51,756 nt of DNA from the NCBI RefSeq assembly GCF_000718515.1, contig NZ_JNZS01000032.1, positions 1 through 51,756 of the forward strand, given 5' to 3'. Position numbers and translations under genes: made by a program. Below are positions 19,948 to 29,900 of the stretch, piece after piece. The stretch is from Micromonospora parva. GTDB lineage: Bacteria; Actinomycetota; Actinomycetes; Mycobacteriales; Micromonosporaceae. Each line of letters begins with the position of its first letter. Position 1 is the first letter of the stretch. The notes beneath the pieces are model-generated. The model worked only from the letters and a program-made list of their open reading frames with translations. It had not been told where the DNA came from and ran no database searches.

Positions 19948-20671
19948 GGACGACGCGGTGCTGGAGCTACGCGCCGTCCACCGCACCCACGGCACCGGGC
20001 CGGCGGCGGTGCACGCGCTGCGCGGCGTCAGCCTTGTCGTTCGGCCCGGCGAGCTGGTCGCCGTGATGGGCCCCTCCGGCTCCGGCAAGTCGACCCTGCT
20101 GGCTCTCGCCGGTGGGTTGGACCGCCCGACCGGCGGCGAGGTCCGGGTCGAGGGGCAACCGCTGGGGGCACTGGACCGCCGCGGGCTGGCCCAGCTGCGT
20201 CGCCGCCGGATCGGCTACATCTTCCAGCAGCTCAACCTGCTGGGCAGCCTCAGCGCGCTGGAGAACGTGGCGCTCCCGTTGGAACTCGACGGAACCAGCG
20301 GGCGTCGGGCCCGCGCACTGGCCATGACTGCGCTCACCGAGGTGGGCCTGCCCGCGTTGGGCGACCGCTTCCCGGACCAACTCTCCGGCGGACAGCAGCA
20401 GCGGGTGGCGATCGCCCGCGCGCTGGTGGGCGAACGCCGGCTGGTCCTCGCCGACGAGCCCACCGGGGCGTTGGACTCGCAGACCGGTGAGGCGGTGCTG
20501 CACCTGCTGCGCCGCCGGATCGACGCGGGTGCCGCCGGAGTGCTGGTCACCCACGAGGCGCGGCACGCCGGCTGGGCCGACCGGGTGGTGTTCCTCCGCG
20601 ACGGCGTCCTCGTCGACACCACGGCGCCGCTGGGCAGCGTCGAGCAGTTGCTGTCCGGCAGCGAACGGTGA
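19937..20671 (+). CDS. ABC transporter ATP-binding protein (MacB/LolD-type)
   Basis: A 244-residue ATPase that energises the permease encoded next. Walker A is GPSGSGKST (about 47-55), the Q-loop lies in IFQQLNLL, the signature is LSGGQQQRVAIARAL, Walker B with catalytic Glu is LVLADEPTGALD, and the switch His is in VLVTHEA. The sequence around EPTGALDSQTG is typical of the MacB/LolD/BceA group that pairs with FtsX-like permeases. I chose the GTG at 19937 (MSGADDAVLELRAVHRTHG); its start sits in the second copy of the duplication. Its stop overlaps the permease start by 4 bases. Confidence 0.95.
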   Translation: MSGADDAVLELRAVHRTHGTGPAAVHALRGVSLVVRPGELVAVMGPSGSGKSTLLALAGGLDRPTGGEVRVEGQPLGALDRRGLAQLRRRRIGYIFQQLNLLGSLSALENVALPLELDGTSGRRARALAMTALTEVGLPALGDRFPDQLSGGQQQRVAIARALVGERRLVLADEPTGALDSQTGEAVLHLLRRRIDAGAAGVLVTHEARHAGWADRVVFLRDGVLVDTTAPLGSVEQLLSGSER

Positions 20672-23445
20672 CCATCCGCCGCCTGCCACGGGCCCCCGGT
20701 CGGGCCGACAGCGCGTCACGGCAGCCGGTCGCGCCGCCCGCCCCGGTCGGCCGACGGCGGTTCGCCGAGCTGACCGGCTCCTGGCGGGCGGCGCTGCGGA
20801 TCGCCCGGCGGGAGTCACGCCGGTCCCGACGGCGGACCATCCTGGTGCTCGCGATGATCGCCATGCCGGTCGCGGCGCTGGCCTTCCTGGCCGCCAGTTA
20901 CGACATGGCCGAGCTGACCCCACAGGAACGCGTCGACCGCCGCCTCGGCGTGGCCGACGCGCAGCTGCAGTGGATCGCCAACGCCCCGGTGGGGCAGGAC
21001 GAGTGGGGTGAGGGCTGGTACACCCGCGACGGCGAGCTCCCCGCCAAGGTGACCGCGGCCCAGCTGACCGAGCTGCTCGGGCCGGGCAGCCGTGTCACCG
21101 AGGTTCGTCAGCGCGTTCCGCTGACACTGCGCGGCCCGCACCGCGACGAGGTCGTGAACGGTCGGGTGCTGGACCTCGCCGATCCGCTAGCCCGTGGGCT
21201 GGTGCGGTTCCGGGCCGGCCGGGCGCCGCAGCAGGCCGGTGAGGTCGCCGTCAGTCCGGTGGCGCTGCGCCGGCTGGATCTGCGCCTCGGCCGCGCCGTG
21301 GCCGCCGCCGACGGGAGCAGGGCGTACACAGTGGTGGGGGTGGTCGAGTTCCCCGACGACCTCGGGCCGGTGGTGGCGCTGCATCCGGGGGCCGTGCCGT
21401 CGACCGGTCCGGAGCCGGACGGTGTCTGGTTGGCGGACGTGCCGGGCACCGTCGACGCGGCGCTGGTGTCCCGGCTCAACGACCGTGGGGTGGTGGTCAC
21501 CGCGCGACACTGGATTGCCCCGACGACCGGAGCGGACCGGACCTGGTTCGGGTCGATCGTGGGAAGCGACCCCAACGACCTGAGCACCGGCATCCTGATC
21601 GCCGGCCTCGGGCTGCTGGAGGTCGTCCTGCTGGTCGGGCCGGCCTTCGCCGTCGGCGTCCGTCGCCGCCGGCGGGATCTGGCGCTGGTCGCGGTGGCGG
21701 GTGGGGACGCCGCCCAACTCCGCCGGGTCGTCCTGGCCGACGGTGTGGTGCTGGGCGTGCTGGGGGCCGCTGCCGGCCTGCTGGTCGGCGTCGGCGCGGC
21801 GTTCGCCGGTCGCCCGCTGATGGAGCAGTACGTCTTCAGCGCCCGTTTCGGTGGCTACCGCTGCTGGCCGAGCGCGCTGGTCCTGCTCGGTGGTGTCGCG
21901 GTGCTGGCCGGGGTGCTCGCCGCGCTGGCGCCGGCCTGGACCGCCGCCCGGCAGGACGTCAGCGCCGGGCTCGCCGGGCGACGCACCCCGGCGAAATCCC
22001 AGGGCCGGTGGTTGGTTCTCGGACTGACGCTGGTGGTCGGCGGGGCGGGGCTGGCGGCGTTCGGGGCCACCCAGACGTCCCCGGCGGTGGTTCTCACCGG
22101 GCTGATTCTCGGCGAGTTGGGCCTGGTCTGCTGCACGCCCACGCTGCTCGGGGCGCTCGCTCGCCTGGGCCGGGTGTTGCCGCTGGCACCACGGATCGCG
22201 CTGCGCGACGCCAGCCGCAACCGGGCCGCCGCGGCACCTGCCATCTGCGCCGTGATGGCCGCCGTCGCCAGCAGCGTCGCCCTCGGCGGATACCTCGCCA
22301 GCGACGTCGCCCGCGACGCGCGCGCCTACCGGCCGGCGCTGCCGACCGGCCACGTGATGGTCAACCCGATCGGATCGGCCGGGCAGCCCACGCTGGCCCA
22401 GATCACCGACGCGGCCCGCACCCAGTTCGGCGTCGGCGCGGTCGCCCAGGTGCAGACACCGACCTGCGGGGCAGGGCCCACCGGCTACTGCGATGTCACA
22501 CCAGTGCTTCCGCTGACCCGGGCCTGCCCCTGGCAGCCCGGCGTCCAACTCTCCGCGGCGCAGCGCCAGCAGGCCCGCGCCGACCCCCGCTGCCAGATCC
22601 GCGAGGCGGACTACTTCGGCGGCTACGTGGAAACCGGAGTCGACGACGGGACCGCGCTCCCCCTGCTCACCGGCGTGGACCCAGCGACGACCGCCGCCGC
22701 CACGGCCGTCCTGCGCGCCGGTGGCGTGGTGGTGACCGACCCGCGCTACCTGCACGACGGACTGGTGACCGTCCGGGTCGGCGACGTGGGGGCCGAGCCA
22801 AACCGTCCGATCACGGTCCGCGACCTTCCGGGGTACGCGCTGCCCCGGGCGACCGGCCAGCCCCGTCTGCTGCTCTCCGCCGCCGCCGCCCGGCAACTCG
22901 ATCTGACCTGGTCTCCGACCGGCTGGGTGATCGGCACCACGACCCCGCCCGACGAGGAGCAACAGGCACGGTTCACCGCCGCCATACGGCCCTTCGGGAC
23001 GTTCTCGCTGATGGTGGAGTACGGCGGCGCGCCACGCGACGTCTCACCGTTGCTTCTCCTGCTCGCGGCCGCGGCCGGGTTGATCACCGTGGGGGCGGCG
23101 GGGATCGCCACCGCGCTCGCCGCCGCCGAGGGACGCGCCGAGCTGACCACCCTCGCGGCCGTCGGCGCGGCCCCGGCGGTACGCCGGCTGCTGGCGATCT
23201 GCCAGGCCGGGGTCATCGCCGGTCTCGGGTCGGTGCTCGGCATCGTGGCCGGCCTCGGCACCGCCGCTATCGTGCTGGTCTCGGTGAACCGGCAGTACGC
23301 CACCGACTGGCCGGTGTCCGACCCGTACCCCTTCCTGGTGCCGTGGCCCGCGCTCGGGATCCTGGTGCTGGTGCCGGTGGTGGCGATGCTCGGGGCGGGC
23401 CTGTTCACCAGGGCCCGACTGCCGATCGAGCGGCGGCTGGACTGA
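20668..23445 (+). CDS. FtsX-like ABC permease
   Basis: A 925-residue permease with two FtsX modules. The first membrane helix is near residues 50-70, a large extracytoplasmic part follows, then helices near 305-330, 350-380 and 405-430. A second unit has its first helix near 525-545, a long outside domain, and three C-terminal helices near 795-820, 850-875 and 890-915. This duplicated layout is the MacB/BceB-like mechanotransmission type. The second outside domain contains four Cys (QTPTCGAGPTGYC, RACPWQ, DPRCQI) that could form disulfides. The GTG start overlaps the ATPase stop (GTGA). Likely substrates are antimicrobial peptides or lipids, but nothing specific can be seen. Confidence 0.92.
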   Translation: MTIRRLPRAPGRADSASRQPVAPPAPVGRRRFAELTGSWRAALRIARRESRRSRRRTILVLAMIAMPVAALAFLAASYDMAELTPQERVDRRLGVADAQLQWIANAPVGQDEWGEGWYTRDGELPAKVTAAQLTELLGPGSRVTEVRQRVPLTLRGPHRDEVVNGRVLDLADPLARGLVRFRAGRAPQQAGEVAVSPVALRRLDLRLGRAVAAADGSRAYTVVGVVEFPDDLGPVVALHPGAVPSTGPEPDGVWLADVPGTVDAALVSRLNDRGVVVTARHWIAPTTGADRTWFGSIVGSDPNDLSTGILIAGLGLLEVVLLVGPAFAVGVRRRRRDLALVAVAGGDAAQLRRVVLADGVVLGVLGAAAGLLVGVGAAFAGRPLMEQYVFSARFGGYRCWPSALVLLGGVAVLAGVLAALAPAWTAARQDVSAGLAGRRTPAKSQGRWLVLGLTLVVGGAGLAAFGATQTSPAVVLTGLILGELGLVCCTPTLLGALARLGRVLPLAPRIALRDASRNRAAAAPAICAVMAAVASSVALGGYLASDVARDARAYRPALPTGHVMVNPIGSAGQPTLAQITDAARTQFGVGAVAQVQTPTCGAGPTGYCDVTPVLPLTRACPWQPGVQLSAAQRQQARADPRCQIREADYFGGYVETGVDDGTALPLLTGVDPATTAAATAVLRAGGVVVTDPRYLHDGLVTVRVGDVGAEPNRPITVRDLPGYALPRATGQPRLLLSAAAARQLDLTWSPTGWVIGTTTPPDEEQQARFTAAIRPFGTFSLMVEYGGAPRDVSPLLLLLAAAAGLITVGAAGIATALAAAEGRAELTTLAAVGAAPAVRRLLAICQAGVIAGLGSVLGIVAGLGTAAIVLVSVNRQYATDWPVSDPYPFLVPWPALGILVLVPVVAMLGAGLFTRARLPIERRLD

Positions 23446-23518
23446 CTGATCCGCCGGCGATCGAAAGGGGACCGCTCAGGGGTGCCGTCGGGGCCGGGCA
23501 GCCGGCAGACTGATCGGC

Positions 23519-24019
23519 GTGTCAGTGCTGGGAAGAGTCACCCGTCGGCTCGGTCATCATCGTTGGTTCGGCGCGGCCGCACGGCTGTTGGTCCCCGCCG
23601 ATCGGGTGGTCGGTCGCCTCACCCGGGGCCGGGTGGTAGCGCTCGGCCTGATCCCGTCCCTGGTGATCACCACGACGGGCCGCCGCTCCGGCAAGCCGCG
23701 CAGCAATCCGCTCGTCTACGTGCCCGACGGCGACGCGTACGTCGTGATCGGCTCCAACTGGGGGCAGACGCACCACCCCGGTTGGGCGATGAACCTGCTC
23801 GCCGATCCCGCCGCCGAGGTGGACGTGAAGGGCCGGCGGGTCGCGGTGCGGGCCGAGCGGGCGACCGGCGCCGAACGGGACCGGTTGTGGCAGCTGCTGG
23901 TCACCGAGTGGCCCGCGTACCGGACGTACGTGCAGCGGGCCGGCGACCGGGAGATCCACATCTTCCGGCTGGCCCCGACCGGGCGCGGCGCGCCCGACGG
24001 TCCGCCGTCGGCTGGCTAG
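23519..24019 (+). CDS. Nitroreductase family deazaflavin-dependent oxidoreductase
   Basis: A 166-residue split beta-barrel protein of the Ddn/DUF385 group, which uses coenzyme F420 in actinomycetes. The hallmark segments are LVITTTGRRSGKPRSNPLVYVPDGDAYVVIGSNWGQTHHPGWAMNL (about 49-95) and the C-terminal WPAYRTYVQRAGDREIHIFRL. Members reduce quinones, nitro compounds or lactones. The GTG at 23519 has no clear ribosome site upstream, so the transcript may be leaderless. It lies 73 bases downstream of the permease gene on the same strand, but may be a separate unit. Confidence 0.92.
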   Translation: MSVLGRVTRRLGHHRWFGAAARLLVPADRVVGRLTRGRVVALGLIPSLVITTTGRRSGKPRSNPLVYVPDGDAYVVIGSNWGQTHHPGWAMNLLADPAAEVDVKGRRVAVRAERATGAERDRLWQLLVTEWPAYRTYVQRAGDREIHIFRLAPTGRGAPDGPPSAG

Positions 24020-24041
24020 GCTGACGTTCGGTAGCGAAAGG
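24017..24041 (+). promoter_or_regulatory. Possible promoter and ribosome site of the nucleotidyltransferase-like gene
   Basis: TAGGCT at 24017-24022 fits an actinobacterial -10 box (TANNNT) and overlaps the TAG stop of the oxidoreductase gene. AAAGG at 24037-24041 sits 7 bases ahead of the GTG at 24049. No good -35 box is seen, so this is only a suggestion. Confidence 0.35.
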
Positions 24042-24048
24042 CGGACCC

Positions 24049-24777
24049 GTGAGTGAACAGGCCAGTGTCGACCGGGGCCTCGACGACCGACGGTGGACGG
24101 TCGCGGAGCGGGTCGCCGAGGCCGTCCAGCGGCGGTTCCCGGCCGACGTGCTCGCGATCGCGGTGCACGGGCCACTGGCGCACGGTGACGACGACGGCGG
24201 TGGGGACCGCGAGGCGGGCATGCTGGTGGTCACCTACCGACCTGGGACCGGCCCGCCACCGGCGACCCGGCGGGTGGACGGGGTGCTCGTCGACCTGACC
24301 GTGGCCGCCGCCGACGACTACCTGGCCCAGGCCCGGGTGCTCACCCCGCTGTGGCCGCTGACCGCCGACCGGTACGTCACCACGCAGGCGTTGCACGATC
24401 CGACGGGTTGGTTGCGGACGCTGCGCGACGAACATCTGGGCCGGCTGGCCCGGGCCCGTCCGGCGGAGTTCAGCTCCGCGGCCCGGCAGGCGTGGTACCG
24501 GGGCAGCGCGGCGCACTCCCGGGCGGCCCGGCTCGCCGAGTGGTACGAGACCGATCAGGCTCTGCTGATGCTCGGTGAAGCCCGGTTGGCGGCGGCCACG
24601 GTGACCGGCCTGCTGAGTCGCACCTACTTCCGTGATCCGGGGGACGCGGTACGCCGCACCGGTCTGGCCGGCGCGGACATGACCGAGGTGGGTGTGGTGC
24701 TGGCCCGGCAGGCCGAGGAGCTGGCCGCCCGGGGCCGCGCCGTCGACGGCACCATCGACGAGCTGCTCAGCACCTGA
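24049..24777 (+). CDS. Nucleotidyltransferase-like protein
   Basis: A 242-residue protein resembling minimal nucleotidyltransferases such as the kanamycin 4'-adenylyltransferase group. Residues about 38-62 read IAVHGPLAHGDDDGGGDREAGMLVVTY. This fits the hG(S)x(9-13)D/Eh[DE]h pattern, except that the usual Ser after the Gly is Pro here and the acidic pair is DRE. The C-terminal half is helical, like the substrate domain of those enzymes. The GTG start has AAAGG upstream. It ends 6 bases from the convergent VIT gene. Whether it modifies an antibiotic or has another target cannot be told. Confidence 0.7.
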   Translation: MSEQASVDRGLDDRRWTVAERVAEAVQRRFPADVLAIAVHGPLAHGDDDGGGDREAGMLVVTYRPGTGPPPATRRVDGVLVDLTVAAADDYLAQARVLTPLWPLTADRYVTTQALHDPTGWLRTLRDEHLGRLARARPAEFSSAARQAWYRGSAAHSRAARLAEWYETDQALLMLGEARLAAATVTGLLSRTYFRDPGDAVRRTGLAGADMTEVGVVLARQAEELAARGRAVDGTIDELLST

Positions 24778-24783
24778 CGCGCG

Positions 24784-25497
24784 TCACAGCCCGCCCGACA
24801 CACCGATCAGCGCGCCGATCAGATAGGTGGCGCCGGCCGCTGCGGCGCCCAGCAGCAGCTGACGCAGCCCACTGGTCCACCACGGACGGTTGGTGAAGCG
24901 GGCCACCACGGCACCGGCGACGAACAACCCCAGCCCGCCGACGGCGAGGGTCAGCCAGAGTTCGGTGGCGCCGAGCAGGTACGGCAACAGCGGAACCAGC
25001 GCGCCGATCGAGAAGAACAGGAACGACGAGATCGCCGCGGCCCACGGGCTGGGCTGGTCGTCGGGGTCGACGCCCAACTCCTCGCGGACGTGCACCCGCA
25101 GCGCCTCCTCCGGGTCGCGCCGCACCGCCTCGGCGACCTGGGTCGCGAGGTCCCGGGGCAGACCCCGGGCCACCCACGCGTCGGCCAGCTCCCGGGCCTC
25201 CGCCTCGGGGTGCCGTTCCAACTCCCGGCGCTCCTTCGCCACCTCGGCGGCGACCTGCTCGTTGGCGGAGCGCACGCTGGTGTACTCGCCGAGCCCCATC
25301 GAGATCGCGCCGGCCACCAGGCCGGCGGTGCCGGTGAGCACGATGCTGCGGGGCGACACCCCGCCGCCGCCGACGCCGGCGATCAGGGCGATGTTGGTGA
25401 CCAGGCCGTCCATCGCGCCGAAGACGGCCGGGCGCAACCAGCCGCCGGAGACGTCCGCGTGGTGCGCCTCACGCAGCGCCGCCGGGGTGTCGGTCAC
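24784..25497 (-). CDS. VIT1/CCC1 family Fe2+/Mn2+ transporter
   Basis: A 237-residue membrane protein of the VIT/CCC1 family, which moves iron or manganese out of the cytoplasm. After a short soluble N-terminus (EAHHADVSGGWLRPAVFGAMDGLVTNIALIAG) come two helices. The cytoplasmic metal-binding segment is LGEYTSVRSANEQVAAEVAKERRELERHPEAEARELADAW, and three more helices follow in the C-terminal half (PWAAAISSFLFFSIGALVPLLPY onward). The Asp and Glu residues at the expected places are present. The GTG at 25497 has GAAGGGCAGG upstream. The spacer behind it is filled by a 57-bp tandem repeat. Confidence 0.93.
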   Translation of the reverse strand: MTDTPAALREAHHADVSGGWLRPAVFGAMDGLVTNIALIAGVGGGGVSPRSIVLTGTAGLVAGAISMGLGEYTSVRSANEQVAAEVAKERRELERHPEAEARELADAWVARGLPRDLATQVAEAVRRDPEEALRVHVREELGVDPDDQPSPWAAAISSFLFFSIGALVPLLPYLLGATELWLTLAVGGLGLFVAGAVVARFTNRPWWTSGLRQLLLGAAAAGATYLIGALIGVSGGL

Positions 25498-25514
25498 GGC
25501 GCCTGCCCTTCGAT

Positions 25515-25671
25515 CGCGACTGCGGGACTCCGCTGCGCTGCGTTCCTCGCGCTCACCGCGCTGGCCCTGTTCGCGACTGCGGGACTCCGCTGCGCTGCGT
25601 TCCTCGCGCTCACGGCGCTGGCCCTGTTCGCGACTGCGGGACTCCGCTGCGCTGCGTTCCTCGCGCTCACG
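25515..25671. repeat. 57-bp tandem repeat, nearly three copies
   Basis: Units start at 25515, 25572 and 25629 with CGCGACTGCGGGACTCCGCT. The first two are 57 bp and differ at one position; the third is cut after about 42 bp. The block fills the spacer between the map stop and the VIT start, and the map TGA is embedded in the end of the last unit. A shorter relative lies at 32147-32184 at another gene junction. The frame through the units stays open because 57 is divisible by three; I do not treat it as coding. Confidence 0.95.
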
Positions 25672-26524
25672 GAAGCGTCAGGATCTCGTGGCCGTCGTCG
25701 GTCACCACGATGGTGTGCTCGAACTGTGCCGTCCACTTCCGGTCCTTGGTGACCACGGTCCACCCGTCGTCCCACATGTCGTACTGGTAGGTGCCCAGGG
25801 TGATCATCGGCTCGATGGTGAACGTCATGCCCGGCTCCATGATGTCCGTGGGACGCGGGCTGTCGTAGTGCGGCACATAGAGGCCGCTGTGGAATGCCTC
25901 GCCGATGCCGTGGCCGGTGAAGTCGCGGACCACGCCGTAGCCGAACCGCTTGGCGTACGACTCGATGACCCGGCCCACGACGTTGATCTGGCGGCCCGGG
26001 GCGACCGCGCGGATGCCGCGCATCATCGCCTCGTGGGTCCGCTCGACCAGCAGCCGGGCCTCTTCGCTGACCTCTCCGACGCAGAAGGTGGCGTCGGTGT
26101 CACCGTGCACCCCACCGATGTACGCGGTCACGTCGACGTTGATGATGTCGCCGTCCTGCAGGACCGTGGAGTCCGGAATGCCGTGGCAGATGACCTCGTT
26201 CAGGCTGGTGCAGCAGGACTTCGGGAAGCCCTTGTAGCCCAACGTCGACGGGTACGCGCCGTGGTCGCAGAGGAACTCGTGCACCACCTTGTCGATCTCG
26301 TCGGTGGTCACACCGGGCTTGCAGTGCTCGCCGGCGAGCTGGGTGGCCTGGGCGGCGAGCCGGCTGGCGACCCGCATCTTCTCGATGGTCTCCGGCGTCT
26401 GCACGTGCGAGCCACGCCACTGTTGCGGGCGCGTCTTGCCCACGTACTCCGGTCGGGCGATCTGGGACGGCACCGGTCGCATCGGGGAGAGCGTGCCTGG
26501 TGTCAGCGGCGGGCGGACGGTCAT
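25667..26524 (-). CDS. map: Type I methionine aminopeptidase
   Basis: MetAP removes the initiator methionine from nascent proteins. The 285-residue enzyme has the five metal ligands of the family in [20 protein letters not shown] (Asp, Asp), the His in [21 protein letters not shown], and Glu in [11 protein letters not shown] and near the end in [11 protein letters not shown]. The first 40 residues form the N-terminal extension seen in the actinobacterial MapB-type enzyme, with a PxxP motif. It starts with ATG at 26524. A second map gene probably exists elsewhere, next to adk and infA, as in other actinomycetes. Confidence 0.96.
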   Translation of the reverse strand: MTVRPPLTPGTLSPMRPVPSQIARPEYVGKTRPQQWRGSHVQTPETIEKMRVASRLAAQATQLAGEHCKPGVTTDEIDKVVHEFLCDHGAYPSTLGYKGFPKSCCTSLNEVICHGIPDSTVLQDGDIINVDVTAYIGGVHGDTDATFCVGEVSEEARLLVERTHEAMMRGIRAVAPGRQINVVGRVIESYAKRFGYGVVRDFTGHGIGEAFHSGLYVPHYDSPRPTDIMEPGMTFTIEPMITLGTYQYDMWDDGWTVVTKDRKWTAQFEHTIVVTDDGHEILTLP

Positions 26525-26619
26525 GTCGCAAGCCTATCGCCGGGACCGCCGGTGAGCCGCGCCACGGCCGCCCGGTGGGGGTTGTTGCCCTGTCTGGACG
26601 GCTGTGTCAAGGTGTCTGC

Positions 26620-26934
26620 GTGGATCAAGGGGAAGCACCGCCTGTCTTCTCCGCCAGCGCCGAACTCGACGATGGCCACCTCTACGTGGTGGTAGCCGGT
26701 GAGGTCGACATGGCGACCGCGGACACGATGCTCCAGACAGCCCTGCGCGAGCCCGCCGGGAAGATCACTCTCGACCTGAGCGCTGTCACCTTCTTCGACT
26801 CGGCCGCCATCCACGCCCTGGTCCGGCTCGCCCAGCAGGTTCCGGGCGCGCTCACCGTTCGTCCGTCCCGGCAGGTCCGTCGCGTGCTGGAGATCTCCGG
26901 CCTCGGCGAGCAGAGCTGGCTCGACCCGGCCTAG
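26620..26934 (+). CDS. STAS domain anti-sigma factor antagonist
   Basis: A 104-residue RsbV/SpoIIAA-type protein. The STAS core reads HLYVVVAGEVDMATADTMLQ, then ITLDLSAVTFFDSAAIHALVRL. The Ser in FFDSAAIHAL is at the position phosphorylated by the cognate anti-sigma kinase. In the unphosphorylated state such proteins bind and inactivate an RsbW-type anti-sigma factor. The start is GTG at 26620 with AAGG nine bases upstream. It ends 57 bases from the convergent gene for a giant protein that carries both an RsbW-like ATPase and a PP2C phosphatase domain, its likely partner. Confidence 0.88.
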   Translation: MDQGEAPPVFSASAELDDGHLYVVVAGEVDMATADTMLQTALREPAGKITLDLSAVTFFDSAAIHALVRLAQQVPGALTVRPSRQVRRVLEISGLGEQSWLDPA

Positions 26935-26954
26935 GGTCGGCGTCACAGTCTCCC

Positions 26955-26974
26955 GCCGGCCCACTGGGCCCGGC
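26955..26974. terminator. Short hairpin between convergent genes
   Basis: GCCGGCCCACTGGGCCCGGC can pair as GGCCC/GGGCC with further pairs beyond a one-base bulge. It lies between the stops of the STAS gene and the hybrid sensor gene and may end either transcript. The loop is only three bases, so it is a modest candidate. Confidence 0.4.
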
Positions 26975-26991
26975 CGCCGCCGGGCGCGCGG

Positions 26992-29900
26992 TCAGTCCTG
27001 CAGCTGCCGGCGCAGCGTCACCTCGGTGCCCTCATCGGTACGCTGCACCGACAGGTCGCCGAGCGCTCTGATCAGGGCAAGGCCGCGGCCCCGGAAGCCG
27101 GAGCCGGTCGACTCCCGCCACTGCCCGCTGTCGCGCACCGTGGCCGTCACCGTCCGACCCTCGATGGCCACCTCCACACTGATCATGGCCTCGGCGGGGT
27201 GGATCGGGTGCTCGATGGCGTTGGCGGCGGCCTCGGACACGGCGACGGTCAGGTCGAACAGGTCGGTCTCGCCGACGGAGTGCGCGACCAGGAAGTCCTC
27301 CAACCGCTTGCGCAGCACGCTGAGCCGGGTCGGGTCCGCCGGCAGCCGCAGTGCGAAACGGTTCAGCTCCGCCGCCTCCAGGGCGAGGACGGCGACGTCG
27401 TCGCGGCGCGGCCGCCCGGTGACCCGCTCGACCACCGCGTCGATCAGGTCCACCACGTGCTCACTCGGGGCGGCCGCGTCGACGCGGAGCTGGGCCAGTG
27501 AGGCGTCGATGCCGATCTGACGGTCCTCGATCAGCCCGTCGGTGTAGAGCAGCAGCCGACTGCCGGCCGGCAACTCGGCCTCGACCGACTCGTACGTGGC
27601 ACCGGGAAGGGCGCCGACCGGTGGACCGAGCGCCCGGTCGTGCAGGAACGCCACATCGCCTCCGGTAATCAGCAGTGGGGACGGATGACCGGCGCTCGCG
27701 TACCGCAGTCGACCGGTGCGGGGGTTGAACATCAGACAGACCACCGTCGCGAAGGATCGGCCCTCGGTGGAGCCGACCAGCCGGTTGAGCCGGGTCAGCG
27801 ACTCACCCGGATCGAAGCCCTCCAGCACGTACGCCCGCAGCGCGTTACGCAGCTGGCCCATCGCCGCGGCGGCCGGAACGCCCTTACCGACCACGTCCCC
27901 GATGACCAGCACCAGTTCGTCGCCGTTCAACGCGACAGCGTCGTACCAGTCGCCGCCGACCTCGACGTCGGCGCTGCCGGGCAGGTAGCGGCTGGCCACG
28001 ACCGCGCCGGGCAGTTGGGGCAGCGATCGGGGCAGCAGGCTGTGCTGCAGGGTGGTGGCGATCCGGTGTTCGGCTTCGTAGAGCTGGGCGTTCTCCAGTC
28101 GCACCCCGACGAGCCGGGCCAGCTGGGTCAGCGCCGCGTCGTCGGCCTGCGCCTCATCGCCGTCCGCCCGCCAGACCTGCAGCTCACCGAGCTTCCTTCC
28201 GGCGGTGCCGGTCAGCTCGGCCACGAAGGACGGGTCGGCGGCGGTGATGCCGCCGCCGTCCGCCTCGAAACGGGCCTCGGCCGCGGTGACCACCACCCGG
28301 GCGGCCTCGGCGAGGCTCAACGCGTGCCGGGCGGCGACCTGGAGCACGTCGGCGGTGGATCGGGCGGTGTTCACCGCCACCGCCGCGTCGGCCAACGCCC
28401 GGAGCCGGCGGATGATCTGCCCGCGCAGCTGGCCCAGTTCCACGTTGGCCCGCACCCGGGCGATCAGCTCCTGGGCGGAGAACGGCTTGGTGAGGTAGTC
28501 GTCGGCGCCGACGGCGAGGCCGGCGACGGCCTCCGCGGAGCCGGCTCGGGCGGAGAGCAGCACGATCGGCACATACCGGGTACGCGGGTCCGCGCGCAGC
28601 GCGCTCACCAGCCCGAACCCGTCCAGCCGAGGCATCATCACGTCGGTGAGCACCAGGTCGAACCCGCCCTCGCGGGCCATCGGCAGGGCGTCGAGCCCGT
28701 CGTTGGCGGTGACCACCTCCCAGGTCGGGGAGAGCAGCCGGCTGACGTGCTCCTGAAGGTCGGCGTTGTCGTCGACGACCAGGATCCGGCCGGCCGGCAG
28801 GGCCGTCGCCGGCTGACGGTCGACCTCGGGTGCCGGCGCGACACCGGCCCACAGCGCGGTCTCCGCCACGAAGAGTCTTGCCTGCTCGGGCTCACCTTCG
28901 GGCAGCGGGTCGAACGCCACCACCCGCTCCGCCGGCAGGTGCGCCGAGCCGAACGGAACGGTCACCGTGAAGGTGCTGCCCACGTCGACCTGACTGGTCA
29001 GTCCGACCTCACCGCCGTGCATCTCGACCAGCTCCCGGACCAGCGCGAGGCCGATGCCGGTGCCCTCGTGGGTGCGTGCCCGCACCCCCGGCACCCGGTG
29101 GAACCGTTCGAAGACGTGCGGCAGCTCCTCCGGCACGATGCCGATGCCGGTGTCCGTCACCTCCAGCCGGGCCGCGCCCTGCACGGCCCGGATCCGCACC
29201 CGGATCTCGCCGTCGAAGGTGAACTTGACAGCGTTCGACACCAGGTTGAGGACGATCTTCTCCCACATGTCCCGGTCGACGAAGACCGCAGTGGGCAGCG
29301 GCGGACAGTCCACCACCAGTCGCAACCCGGCCCGGTCGGTGGCCGAGCGGAAGGTGCTGGCCAGCCTGGCGGTGTAACCGGCGAGATCGGTGGGCTGGTA
29401 GCGGGCGGCGAGCCGACCCGACTCCAGCCGGGAGAAGTCCAGCACGGTGTTGACCAGCTTGAGCAGGCGCAGCGCGTTGCGGTGCATCATGGTGAGCCGG
29501 TCGGTCTCGGCAGCGGGCAGCTCCGGGTCGGCCAGCATGTCCTCCAGCGGGCCGAGCACCAGGGTCAGTGGGGTGCGGAACTCATGGCTGACGTTGGCGA
29601 AGAAGTTGGTCTTCGCCCGGTCCAACGCGGCCAGCTCGGCTGCCCGGGCCCGCTCCTCCTCGTACGCCCGCTGGGTGCCGAGCGCCTTGGAGATCTGGGC
29701 GGCGACCAGGCCGAAGAAGTTGCGGTAGTCGTCGCTGAGCGGCAGCTGGCGGGCCACACCGACGATCAGCGCGCCGACCGTCTGGTTGGTCGCCGTGAGC
29801 GGCAGCACGAGGGCTTGGTCGGCGGCGTCGACCGGCGACGCGTCGAGCAGACCGGCCACCTCGACGGTGGCGGGCGAACCATCGGCGATCAACCGGGTCA

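Noticed and set aside
25515..25671. CRISPR array
   Set aside because: Units are adjacent with no unique spacers, and no cas gene is present. The same applies to the 24-bp and 23-bp arrays.
25494..25775. 93-codon minus-strand frame with 19-residue repeats ([14 protein letters not shown] type)
   Set aside because: It is a translation of the 57-bp tandem repeat plus antisense sequence within map. No independent evidence of coding.
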